Assembly: GCA_965218205.1 (NCBI GenBank)
Contig: OZ244590.1
Span: 1,054,001 to 1,118,000 of the forward strand
From: CBDDCA01 sp965218205
GTDB taxonomy: Bacteria; Spirochaetota; Spirochaetia; WTKD01; G963693115
DNA: 64,000 nt
Direction of reading: 5' to 3'
This document shows, piece after piece, positions 54,316 through 61,997 of this stretch; the first letter of the stretch is position 1; every line of letters starts with the position of its first letter. Below the pieces are notes generated by a model that saw only the letters and a list, made by a program, of their open reading frames with translations, did not search any database and was not told the DNA's origin. The position numbers and the translations under genes were made by a program.

Positions 54316-54373
54316 TTTTTGAGGCTGGCATGGATAAGCAAAATCATAGACCCAAGTCTGGCCAGGATGTTTA

Positions 54374-54574
54374 TTAGATTTTTGACACTATATTAAAAAG
54401 AATTGCGAATATTGAAGTAAATCCTGCTATGGTGAGAGCAAAGTGAATGCCCATGATCCAGTAAACCGTTTTGAAATTTCCGTTAATATTATTCATTTTT
54501 TTTACGAGTAAATCGTACTGAGTTACTGGCTTGCTTAATGACCCATCATCTGTTTTTTTCTTTTCATCTTTCAT
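54374..54574 (-). CDS. small single-helix membrane protein, 66 aa
   Basis: The protein has a charged start (KDEKKKTDDG) and one hydrophobic C-terminal helix at about 38-62 (WIMGIHFALTIAGFTSIFAI). An AGAAGT stretch precedes the ATG. It is the last gene of the minus-strand cluster and starts eight bases after the SnoaL-like gene ends. Its family is not recognised. It sits inside a 400-bp segment bounded by a 19-bp direct repeat and may have been inserted. Confidence 0.55.
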   Translation of the reverse strand: MKDEKKKTDDGSLSKPVTQYDLLVKKMNNINGNFKTVYWIMGIHFALTIAGFTSIFAILFNIVSKI

Positions 54575-54581
54575 ACTTCTA

Positions 54582-55727
54582 TTATCGCATATTTTTATTT
54601 TTTATGTTAGAGTTTTGGACCCTTGTAGCTCTGATTTTTTTGCTGCTCCTGCTCGATATGTTGTCTTTCAAGTTGGGGCTGTTTTTCCTCTCTAATTTTT
54701 TTCTCATAGATATTTCTCTTTCTATGAGAGCAAAAATATCATAGCCAAACTGTTTTAGTATATCAAGTATATCTATCATCACCCAATTTTCCACAAGACG
54801 ATTTTCTTCTCGTCTCCATATATCAACAACACGCAGCGTAATCTTTGTATTGCTTGCAGTCAATCCAAGCCATCCATCACCAGTATGAGACGCATACATA
54901 GAAGGAAACCCAAAGTCGCATACATAGTTTCCTTCTGCTAGCTGTGCTGTATACGGAGTCTCTGCTTTTGGGAGTATACCTCTATCAGGAAATGCAGTGA
55001 GAAATGGAACTTGATGATACTTTTGAAACCCCTTCAATCCGCGTGTAGTGCCTATCCCAGAAGGGCCGTACCACATCATGTTTTTTGTATCCCAGAAACG
55101 CTCTTGCCCCATCGAATCAAGACTGTTTCCATCATAGGAAAGCAATCCATCAAGCATAGCATTTACCAAATTAAGAGAAGTCATGCTTTCTTTTTCGCTG
55201 ACTTCATAAAGGATAATGCCGTCCTGTGTCATTGGTGCTGCAGTTACAATCTCAGCTCCCCGTTGTGGTAATAGTTGTAACCCTGCTTGTCTCATGATAG
55301 CAAGAGAGTCAATAAAATACCATGCTTTTTGTATACGCCCATTTTGTAGTATATAATGAGCATGAAAGCGAATCCATGTTGCTTGTTGAGTAGCAGGAAC
55401 AGTAAACCAATCTCGTGCAAATGTACCTATCATGTTTCCTGCACAACATACACATTCCATATCTTTGTATACATCACCAAACAAAAGATACGGCTGAATT
55501 TCTAGATCAGGAAATGAATAGCTGAGAGTATGCCAAAAGTGAGTCATATGTTCCTCTATGCCTTTTTGAGGAGCATGAGAAAAAGGCTCAGTAGCGTAGC
55601 TTTCACTATCATGTGCCATATATGCTTGTAATGTTTCTGCGGTATATGTGCCATTTTCTAAGGCACGGTTTATATCTTGTATACATGAATACACAGTCTG
55701 TTTGTTATGTAATATATGTTGTTTCAT
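54582..55727 (-). CDS. SnoaL/NTF2-like protein, tandem domains, with basic C-terminal tail
   Basis: The start is the ATG at 55727 after AAGGAC. Two NTF2-type cone domains are visible: one near 1-150 (HFWHTLSYSFPDLEIQPYLLFGD, a SnoaL ester-cyclase pattern) and one near 180-340 (RFWDTKNMMWYGPSGIG, GDGWLGLTASNTKITLRVVDIWRREENRLVENWV). The second half is clearly homologous to the protein at 56798-57799. The last 40 residues are Lys/Arg/Asn/Ser-rich and look added; see the direct repeat at 54297 and 54697. SnoaL-like proteins act as cyclases, hydrolases or isomerases on small molecules. The reaction here is unknown. Confidence 0.8.
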   Translation of the reverse strand: MKQHILHNKQTVYSCIQDINRALENGTYTAETLQAYMAHDSESYATEPFSHAPQKGIEEHMTHFWHTLSYSFPDLEIQPYLLFGDVYKDMECVCCAGNMIGTFARDWFTVPATQQATWIRFHAHYILQNGRIQKAWYFIDSLAIMRQAGLQLLPQRGAEIVTAAPMTQDGIILYEVSEKESMTSLNLVNAMLDGLLSYDGNSLDSMGQERFWDTKNMMWYGPSGIGTTRGLKGFQKYHQVPFLTAFPDRGILPKAETPYTAQLAEGNYVCDFGFPSMYASHTGDGWLGLTASNTKITLRVVDIWRREENRLVENWVMIDILDILKQFGYDIFALIEREISMRKKLERKNSPNLKDNISSRSSKKIRATRVQNSNIKNKNMR

Positions 55728-55737
55728 AGTATTGTCC

Positions 55738-56790
55738 TTATATTTTGTTTCGGTATAATTGACACAATGTATCAAATGCATCGTACACAAGCCATTCTTG
55801 AGTAATGCTATTGTTTACAATTTCTATATGATGAATCCCTAGAGTATTAGTACTCATATCTGTTGCAGTGCCAAATACCTGTGAATCATGAGCATGCACG
55901 CCTTTTAGTCGCCATCGTATTGCTATTTCAGTTTTTTCTCCATAGAAAGTAGCAGTAATTTGGTGTATACTCAAGGCTTTCTCTTCAAACGGTGAGAGCA
56001 ATGTACTCCACAGATACTTTCTTTGTTCTGGAGAACGATAGGAACTATCGCATATGCCATTGCTTATAGCATCATCATGATAAAAAGAATCGATTGATTG
56101 GTTGTTACTAATAGCTTTGTACAAAGACATAACAAAATCAATAGTTGCCTCATCAGTATCGTGAGTCGTGTACTGGCTGTACTGTATAGGGGTACAGCCA
56201 TCGTCATATGCAAGTACATCTATGGCATTGTAGCGGGTATCTTGTGTTGCCATATGTATGGGATCAAAGCCAAGTTGTTGTACAACAAACAAGTTATCGC
56301 GCACAAGCCATTCTTCATAAATACTATTATCTTTTGCAAGGCAATCTGCTATAGTACGAAAATGGATATGCTTTTCTGTTGGCTTTCCATATACAGTAGC
56401 ACCAGTATTTGTAGCAGTTGAGAAAATTCTATGGGACGAAAAAAAACGCTGCTCGTCACTACTAGCGAGAGATTCTTTGCTAGCACAAGTACTATCGTGA
56501 TAATGAGCCCATATAACAGATTCTGCTCCCATTGTTCTATCAGGAAAAGAATACAGTGTTTTTAATGTTCCTTCTATCACTTGATCTAATCCACGTATAG
56601 TTCTTGCTCCACTATGTATAGCAATATCTTTATCATAGGTATCATATAAAAGCCAAATAGCTCTCTTTTCCCAAATCTGTTCGGTAATATCAAGTATATA
56701 ATGAGGAAAATTGGTATATATATCCTTAAAGCCCGGAGGGGTACTGTAAGAGCCTAGCCGCTTTTGATGTAGATATTCTCGTATAATCAT
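55738..56790 (-). CDS. SnoaL/NTF2-like protein (second of three)
   Basis: The ATG at 56790 is chosen because it follows the previous gene's stop by seven bases; a longer frame to 56922 would overlap that gene. The 350-residue protein has two NTF2-like halves: DITEQIWEKRAIWLLYDTYD with RTMGAESVIWAHYHD, and ATIDFVMSLYKAISNNQSIDSFYHDDAISNG with QEWLVYDAFDTLCQL. Paired phrases such as EEWLVRDNLFVVQQLGFDP fit the SnoaL C-terminal pattern. It is co-transcribed with the other two and with the transporter. Confidence 0.75.
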   Translation of the reverse strand: MIIREYLHQKRLGSYSTPPGFKDIYTNFPHYILDITEQIWEKRAIWLLYDTYDKDIAIHSGARTIRGLDQVIEGTLKTLYSFPDRTMGAESVIWAHYHDSTCASKESLASSDEQRFFSSHRIFSTATNTGATVYGKPTEKHIHFRTIADCLAKDNSIYEEWLVRDNLFVVQQLGFDPIHMATQDTRYNAIDVLAYDDGCTPIQYSQYTTHDTDEATIDFVMSLYKAISNNQSIDSFYHDDAISNGICDSSYRSPEQRKYLWSTLLSPFEEKALSIHQITATFYGEKTEIAIRWRLKGVHAHDSQVFGTATDMSTNTLGIHHIEIVNNSITQEWLVYDAFDTLCQLYRNKI

Positions 56791-56797
56791 ATATATA

Positions 56798-57799
56798 TTA
56801 TACCAATTCTTTACAACGAGCAAAGACATCAAGCCCTTGTTGTAATAGCCAGTAAGGAATATCAATAAACACCCAGTTTTCTGCAAGTTTATCATGTTCT
56901 CTGCGGTATATGTCCACAACACGCATATCAGCAGGCTTTGAAGCAGGAAGCCCTAGAAACCCGCCAGTAGGAGTGTTGGTTAAGTTAGGCCAGCCAAAGA
57001 AACCTGCGTACTGTCCTTCTGCAAAACGACATACGTGACCATTAAATGTTTTGTCTTTTAGATTTTTGCGAAAAGGGTATTGATGTTGTTTTTGAAACAG
57101 AGGAATAGTATAGGTTGCTCCAATGCCTGTTGGACCGTACCATATCATATCTTTATGCCATGTTCTCTCCAAATAATCAGGATTGCATTCATCATTTCCT
57201 GTTTTATTGAGTGTATCTAAATCATCAATCATAGTGTTAAGAAGATTGAGTGTTTTTTCTCCTTCTTCTGGATCTTGTGTTTTGTAAAGCAGTCCATCAT
57301 GGGTACGGGGACCTGGATAGAGAAATGAAGCTCCCGTTTGCATAGGAAGAGGGTATATGCCTGACTGTTGCATAACATCGATCATATCACAGAAAAATGC
57401 ACTTTGGGTAATACTATCGTTTTCAACACAATGAAACTCAGCATAACGAAGAAAGGTCATTGCATTGTTGGACGGAATACCTAGCCACTCTGCTTGTCGT
57501 ATTCCTAAAAAATGTCCCATACTGATAGTCCATATTTTGTTATCGTATATGTTTTTTCCTGCAATAAAAACATCTTGTCGCCTTTGTACATGAGACCAAG
57601 AAGCATAGAACGGCTGCCAGAATAGTTCTATTACCTGTTGTCTATCGTTTTGCTTGTTAAATGGATGCACTCCATACCATGTATATGCTTGTGATACATA
57701 TTTTTGAACTATTGATGCCACTGTATCTTGTGTAGCTGTTTCTAATTCTGTATAGTACGAAAGTACTAATTGTTTTGCATGTTCAATACTCACAGACAT
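56798..57799 (-). CDS. SnoaL/NTF2-like protein (first of three)
   Basis: The 333-residue protein has an AAAGGATG site and starts three bases after the permease stop. The N-terminal half reads ELFWQPFYASWSHVQRRQDVFIAG and the C-terminal half WHKDMIWYGPTGIGATYTIPLFQKQHQYPF followed by GGFLGLPASKPADMRVVDIYRREHDKLAENWVFIDI. Both are SnoaL-like domains; the second closely resembles that of the protein at 54582-55727. Coupling to the transporter genes argues that it acts on the imported compound. Confidence 0.8.
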   Translation of the reverse strand: MSVSIEHAKQLVLSYYTELETATQDTVASIVQKYVSQAYTWYGVHPFNKQNDRQQVIELFWQPFYASWSHVQRRQDVFIAGKNIYDNKIWTISMGHFLGIRQAEWLGIPSNNAMTFLRYAEFHCVENDSITQSAFFCDMIDVMQQSGIYPLPMQTGASFLYPGPRTHDGLLYKTQDPEEGEKTLNLLNTMIDDLDTLNKTGNDECNPDYLERTWHKDMIWYGPTGIGATYTIPLFQKQHQYPFRKNLKDKTFNGHVCRFAEGQYAGFFGWPNLTNTPTGGFLGLPASKPADMRVVDIYRREHDKLAENWVFIDIPYWLLQQGLDVFARCKELV

Positions 57800-57802
57800 A
57801 AA

Positions 57803-58783
57803 TCATCCTTTTACTGCCCCTGCAGAGAGGCCTTTTACAAGATATTTCTGAAAGAATATAATGATGAAAATAATAGGGATGGTAATAGAAATTGATGCTG
57901 CTGCTGCAATAGTACGATATGCTGCATCTTCTCCGCTTGTATATGATGCAATAGCTACAGGGAGAGTCCAGTTTGATTGAAGAAGCAAACGACCAAGTAA
58001 AAATTCATTATAGGCTAAAAGCAAGGTAAAGAGGCTAGTGGTAATAATACCAGGCCACGATATAGGGATAATAACTCTCCAAAAAGCAGTAAATCTACTC
58101 GCTCCATCAATTAACGCTGCTTGTTCAATTTCCTTTGGTATTTCCATAAAAAAGCTACGAAGCATCCAAATAGTGAAAGGCTGATTTACCGCAACAAGCA
58201 CGAGTATCATCAAAAGATGAGTGTCATAGAGTCCTGTAATCTGTCCTACATAATAGAAAGGAAGCCCAAAAGCAGTGCGAGGTAAGGCACGAAAACTCAA
58301 GGCTACTATGAGTATAATAGTACTCATTATTCCTTTGTAGCGAGAAAGTGCATAGCCTCCAAAACATCCAATAGTAATGGATATACACAAAGTAAATACT
58401 GTGATAATAATACTGTTGATAAGGTATCCATAAAACTTTGATACAGTAACAAACAAAGGAGTAATAGCAATCATGATAATGATGATACTTGTAATGATGA
58501 TCCCCATAGTTGTATTTGAAAGTATCTGTTTTTTGCGGTTATATTGATATAGTATAATACATGCTATCAGTAAGATAATACTTGTTATCCCAACAGGCAT
58601 AAATTCGGCTACAGGTTCTTGGTATGCAGAACCACGTACAAGAAGCCAGAGTTTTGCAAAATTATATGGAGTAGGCATAAAGCCCCATATACTTGGCACT
58701 ATCTTATTTGCTTCTACTGGAAATTTAATTGCAGTGAGCAATGCCCATAAAAAAGGAAGCAAGCACAGTATAGATACTATCAC
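57803..58783 (-). CDS. ABC transporter permease, MalG type, with unusual start
   Basis: The inner-membrane permease has the ABC-contact loop EQAALIDGASRFTAFWRVIIP and the usual helices, plus an extra hydrophobic pair near the N-terminus (about 60-120), making it longer than typical MalG proteins. The coordinate given uses a GTG at 58783, but the frame is open to 58834 and the extra codons (DKVKNIYLRILIHLIL) read like the normal start of this family. No ATG, GTG or TTG exists there; a strong AAGGAGG precedes an ATC codon. It pairs with the permease at 58835-59692. Confidence 0.88.
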   Translation of the reverse strand: MIVSILCLLPFLWALLTAIKFPVEANKIVPSIWGFMPTPYNFAKLWLLVRGSAYQEPVAEFMPVGITSIILLIACIILYQYNRKKQILSNTTMGIIITSIIIIMIAITPLFVTVSKFYGYLINSIIITVFTLCISITIGCFGGYALSRYKGIMSTIILIVALSFRALPRTAFGLPFYYVGQITGLYDTHLLMILVLVAVNQPFTIWMLRSFFMEIPKEIEQAALIDGASRFTAFWRVIIPISWPGIITTSLFTLLLAYNEFLLGRLLLQSNWTLPVAIASYTSGEDAAYRTIAAAASISITIPIIFIIIFFQKYLVKGLSAGAVKG

Positions 58784-58834
58784 TAATATGAGATGAATAA
58801 GGATACGAAGATATATGTTTTTTACTTTATCGAT

Positions 58835-59692
58835 TTAACGTTCCTCCTTTTGCTGTTTATAGGTAATAACAAGAAATGGTATAAGTACTACTAAAATTCC
58901 TATGACAGTAATAATAGACACAGCATTTGCTTTTCCTAATCGTTGTACAGCAGTAGCTATCTTAAAATTATAGTACATAATAGTATCTACCTTAAAAGCA
59001 GGGTTACTCCGTGACATAACTATAATGCTATCAAATATACGATACGCGTCCATAATAGAGACTAATGATACAAATACAATGAGAGGACTAAGATGAGGAA
59101 TAACAACATGTTGTATTTTCTTAAAAATATTTGCTCCATCTATTTTTGCAGCTTCCATTGTTTCTCGTGGAAGCGTTTGCAGTCCTGCAAAAAATGTTAT
59201 CATTGCAAAGGGGGTAACATACCATATGCCATGCGTAATAATAAGAAAACGTACAGTGTTAGTTGTGAGAATAAAATCATAATTGAAGAAATCTAACAGA
59301 AAATAATATAATCCTCCTCTATCAAACATGTTTCTAAACATTAAAGTACCAACAACAGGAGTAATAATAAAAGGAATAAGAATAGCTGCTACATACCATC
59401 CGCGTCCTTTCTTTATTTGATCTACCAACAAGGCAAGAAAAAAACCAAGTAATAATTCAAAAGGGATAGTAATACAAATAAAGAGGAGAGTAAATCGAAA
59501 AGAACTCCAGAAGTCTGGATCTTGTATTATTTCTATGTAGTTTCTTAGTCCTATAAACTGAGGCTGATCAAGTGTAGCATAGGTAAGGTAGTTAAAGCTT
59601 AGCCATATAGCAGTGAACAATGGTATTATCATCATGAGAGTCATAACAATAAGGCTTGGTGATATAAATTTTAGGAAAGTTGTTCTTTTCAC
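58835..59692 (-). CDS. ABC transporter permease, MalF/UgpA type
   Basis: The 285-residue protein has six predicted helices and the EAA loop ETMEAAKIDGANIFKKIQHVVIPHLSP, which docks the ATPase. It starts with GTG at 59692 without a clear ribosome site. With the second permease and the binding protein it forms a family-1 carbohydrate-type importer. No ATPase gene is in the cluster, so a shared MsmK-type ATPase elsewhere in the genome is likely. Confidence 0.93.
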   Translation of the reverse strand: MKRTTFLKFISPSLIVMTLMMIIPLFTAIWLSFNYLTYATLDQPQFIGLRNYIEIIQDPDFWSSFRFTLLFICITIPFELLLGFFLALLVDQIKKGRGWYVAAILIPFIITPVVGTLMFRNMFDRGGLYYFLLDFFNYDFILTTNTVRFLIITHGIWYVTPFAMITFFAGLQTLPRETMEAAKIDGANIFKKIQHVVIPHLSPLIVFVSLVSIMDAYRIFDSIIVMSRSNPAFKVDTIMYYNFKIATAVQRLGKANAVSIITVIGILVVLIPFLVITYKQQKEER

Positions 59693-59802
59693 AATAATAG
59701 TATTATGCTAGCATATGTATATTGTTCTCTCATACAGTTAGTACTAAGGATATAAGTGTACTGTCAATTATGTACGGCAATACACTTATAATACAATATG
59801 TG

Positions 59803-61107
59803 TTACAGTACCCCTTGTTGGGTAGCTTCTTTTCTATATGCATCAGCCATCTCGTTGAGTAGTCCTTGAATATCATCTCTTCTGTTAATTGCCTGTGGAA
59901 GATAGTTATCTGCTATTGCTATAGCAATAGGATTACCAGCATGAGTGCTTGTCACTGCACCTCCTTCACTAATTGATTGTAACGCTGCTTTAGTATAGCG
60001 TACATCTTGTCTTGCTTCTGATACTTTGTTTCTTGTCATAAGAGAGTAGTCTGCCCCACGTTTTTGTGATTCAAAATCTGTGGCTTCTGCAATAACACGA
60101 AAAATATATTCTGGATCTACCGTTGTGTTTACAGGAATCATATAGTAATCAGCAGTAGCAGGAGCAGCTCTTTTTCCTGAGGGACTTACACGTGGTGCTG
60201 GAGCAAAGCCAATTCTCCCAACAAACTGAGATTTTGTAGGATCGTCCATATTTGCAGCACGGGAAGTCCATGTTGTTGCAGATGCAAGGCGACCAGTCTC
60301 AAGTCCAATCTCTACATCGTCAATACTCCAAGAAAGGCCTTCTTTTCCCATTGTAGCATCAGCAATGTCAAGTATCATTTCTAATGCAGCAACTCCTTCT
60401 TTGCTATTAAAAAGAGGTTCTCCTTCATCACTGAGCCATTGTCCTTCAAAGGCATTGAGAAAATTGATAAACTCAATACGCCATGCCCATCCAGCATGGA
60501 GATTAATTGCAAAAGGAAGATCAACATCGGCATCTTTTAGTTTTTTTGCAGACGCAATGACATCAGCATATGTTTCTGGTACACTGATATTATATTCTTC
60601 AAAAATATCCATATTATAGAAATAATGCATAGAATTAGCAGTAAAAGGAATACCATAAATCTTTCCGTCAGGAGAAGTAAGAGTATAGAGAGTATCACTA
60701 ATATCACCAAAATCATATACATCTTTATATTTTTCAATGTAATCATCAAGAGCAAGAATCTGTTTATTTATTGCTAACTCAGTGAGAAATGTTGCATCTC
60801 CTTGTATGATCTCATACGGAGATTTTCCGCCACCTGCTAATGCCAAACGTACTTGTTCTCGCACACTTTGAGAATCTAAGAGCTGAGTGCTTACCGTTAA
60901 TTTATCTACAGAGTTGAACGATTCAAGCTCTTCTGCAAAAAATTCGGTAACAGGAAAGCGCCACCCAATCATGTTGATTGTTGTTGCTGTTTCTGGTACT
61001 AGTACTAATGTTTCAGTACTATCTGATGTATTCTCGTTGTTGCCTCCTGCAAATAATACAGTAGATACAAGAGAGAATAACACTACATAAAAAGTAATAT
61101 TTTTCAT
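59803..61107 (-). CDS. ABC transporter extracellular solute-binding protein, family 1
   Basis: The start at 61107 follows GAGGGTT and gives a clean signal peptide (STVLFAGG). There is no lipobox Cys, so the protein is probably periplasmic and soluble; an upstream frame extension to 61194 is rejected. The 434-residue protein shows family-1 features: REQVRLALAGGGKSPYEIIQGDA near the N-terminal hinge, GKIYGIPFTANSMHYFYNMDIFEEYNISVPETYADV, and GIAPAP-like IGFAPAPRVSPSGKRAAP. It should capture a sugar or polyol-like substrate. It is the first gene of the minus-strand catabolic operon. Confidence 0.9.
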   Translation of the reverse strand: MKNITFYVVLFSLVSTVLFAGGNNENTSDSTETLVLVPETATTINMIGWRFPVTEFFAEELESFNSVDKLTVSTQLLDSQSVREQVRLALAGGGKSPYEIIQGDATFLTELAINKQILALDDYIEKYKDVYDFGDISDTLYTLTSPDGKIYGIPFTANSMHYFYNMDIFEEYNISVPETYADVIASAKKLKDADVDLPFAINLHAGWAWRIEFINFLNAFEGQWLSDEGEPLFNSKEGVAALEMILDIADATMGKEGLSWSIDDVEIGLETGRLASATTWTSRAANMDDPTKSQFVGRIGFAPAPRVSPSGKRAAPATADYYMIPVNTTVDPEYIFRVIAEATDFESQKRGADYSLMTRNKVSEARQDVRYTKAALQSISEGGAVTSTHAGNPIAIAIADNYLPQAINRRDDIQGLLNEMADAYRKEATQQGVL

Positions 61108-61130
61108 AATAACCCTCATAATGTTTTTTA

Positions 61131-61144
61131 TATAGTATACTATA
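61131..61144. promoter_or_regulatory. perfect 14-bp palindrome upstream of the transport operon
   Basis: TATAGTATACTATA lies 24-37 bases before the binding-protein ATG, where the -10 region is expected. It may be an operator for a repressor or the core of the promoter itself. Confidence 0.4.
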
Positions 61145-61187
61145 ATATTAAAAAAATTTTTAGTAAATACAATAGGTAAATTAATTA

Positions 61188-61216
61188 TATACAATGATAC
61201 TGTAATTCCGTATAAT
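61188..61216 (+). promoter_or_regulatory. predicted promoter of the small lipoprotein gene
   Basis: TATACA (61188-61193, four of six matches) and a perfect TATAAT (61211-61216) are 17 bp apart, upstream of AAAGGAG and the ATG at 61253. Confidence 0.5.
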
Positions 61217-61252
61217 AATCATATGATTACCACATAAAAAAGGAGTAATGCT

Positions 61253-61702
61253 ATGAGAAACATTTTGTTGTTATGGTGTATGTTTGCACCGTTTTTATTT
61301 AGTTGTGTGTCTCTGTCTGAATCTGATATAGCTATTGATTATGGAGAACAAAGATTGATAACGAAAGAAGGGGCATCAGTAAATGAACTATACATACTGA
61401 CTCATGAATTTTTACTGTTTCATATAAGTGATGCCGAAGTGAATGTAGAGTTTTTTGATAAAGAAGATGGCAAGATAATAGGTAATTACAATGTAAAAAT
61501 AGTGAATGACAGTGTCTACACAGATTCTGTAGTGTATTATAACTATACTTATAATATTGATATAAGAGATGGCAAAATACACGCTAGCATTAAAGGGATA
61601 GCAAGACGGGTTGATGCTACGCTCATTCAGTTTTGTACTGATTTTCTTGATGCTTTAGAGGAGTATATTCATAATCATTCTATTATAGATAGGTTTGTGT
61701 AG
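61253..61702 (+). CDS. small lipoprotein of unknown function
   Basis: The leader ends in FLFSC, a lipobox, giving a mature lipid-anchored protein of about 130 residues. It has alternating strands (EVNVEFFDKEDGKIIGNYNVKIV, VVYYNYTYNIDIRDGKIHASIKGIA) and a final amphipathic helix (LIQFCTDFLDALEEYIHNH). The layout resembles small outer-membrane-associated lipoproteins with a DUF4468-like beta sheet, but no family is firmly recognised. AAAGGAG precedes the ATG. Confidence 0.75.
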   Translation: MRNILLLWCMFAPFLFSCVSLSESDIAIDYGEQRLITKEGASVNELYILTHEFLLFHISDAEVNVEFFDKEDGKIIGNYNVKIVNDSVYTDSVVYYNYTYNIDIRDGKIHASIKGIARRVDATLIQFCTDFLDALEEYIHNHSIIDRFV

Positions 61703-61840
61703 TTTTTTCTGTTAAGATGTTGCACATGCAGATTAAAGCATTGTAAGTACATTAGTACTGCGATACAGCAAAAAAGAGCAAAAAAAACAAAAAAGGGAGT
61801 ATTTTTACTATATCATGCATACCTTTTATAAAACTCAATT

Positions 61841-61898
61841 CAAATATTTTATGTAAATAGCACCTAAAATGGAGAGTAACAGGCTATTTTTTAAGAAA
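61841..61898 (+). repeat. 58-bp dispersed repeat, copy B
   Basis: It matches 768-825 at about 51 of 58 positions (CAAATATTTTATGTAAATAG at its start). It lies just upstream of the T15 promoter of the second DUF285 gene. The rest of the 295-bp gap (61703-61997) holds a partial copy of the 26-bp repeat near 61729 and that promoter. Confidence 0.7.
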
Positions 61899-61913
61899 AT
61901 AGGTGTTATAGTA

Positions 61914-61943
61914 TTGATTTTTTTTTTTTTTTAATTATATAAT
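61914..61943 (+). promoter_or_regulatory. predicted phase-variable promoter with T15 tract
   Basis: TTGATT (61914-61919) and TATAAT (61938-61943) are 18 bp apart, and a run of 15 T (61918-61932) spans most of the spacer. Gain or loss of single T bases would change the spacing around the 17-bp optimum. It drives the DUF285 lipoprotein at 61998. Confidence 0.65.
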
Positions 61944-61997
61944 ATAGTCATATTTGTTCAAAATTTAAGTGTTAAATTTGAAAAAAAGGAGTAGAAT

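Noticed and set aside
59803..61194. Lipoprotein assignment for the solute-binding protein
   Set aside because: The signal peptide ends in LFAGG without a Cys, so there is no lipobox; it is called a soluble exported protein.
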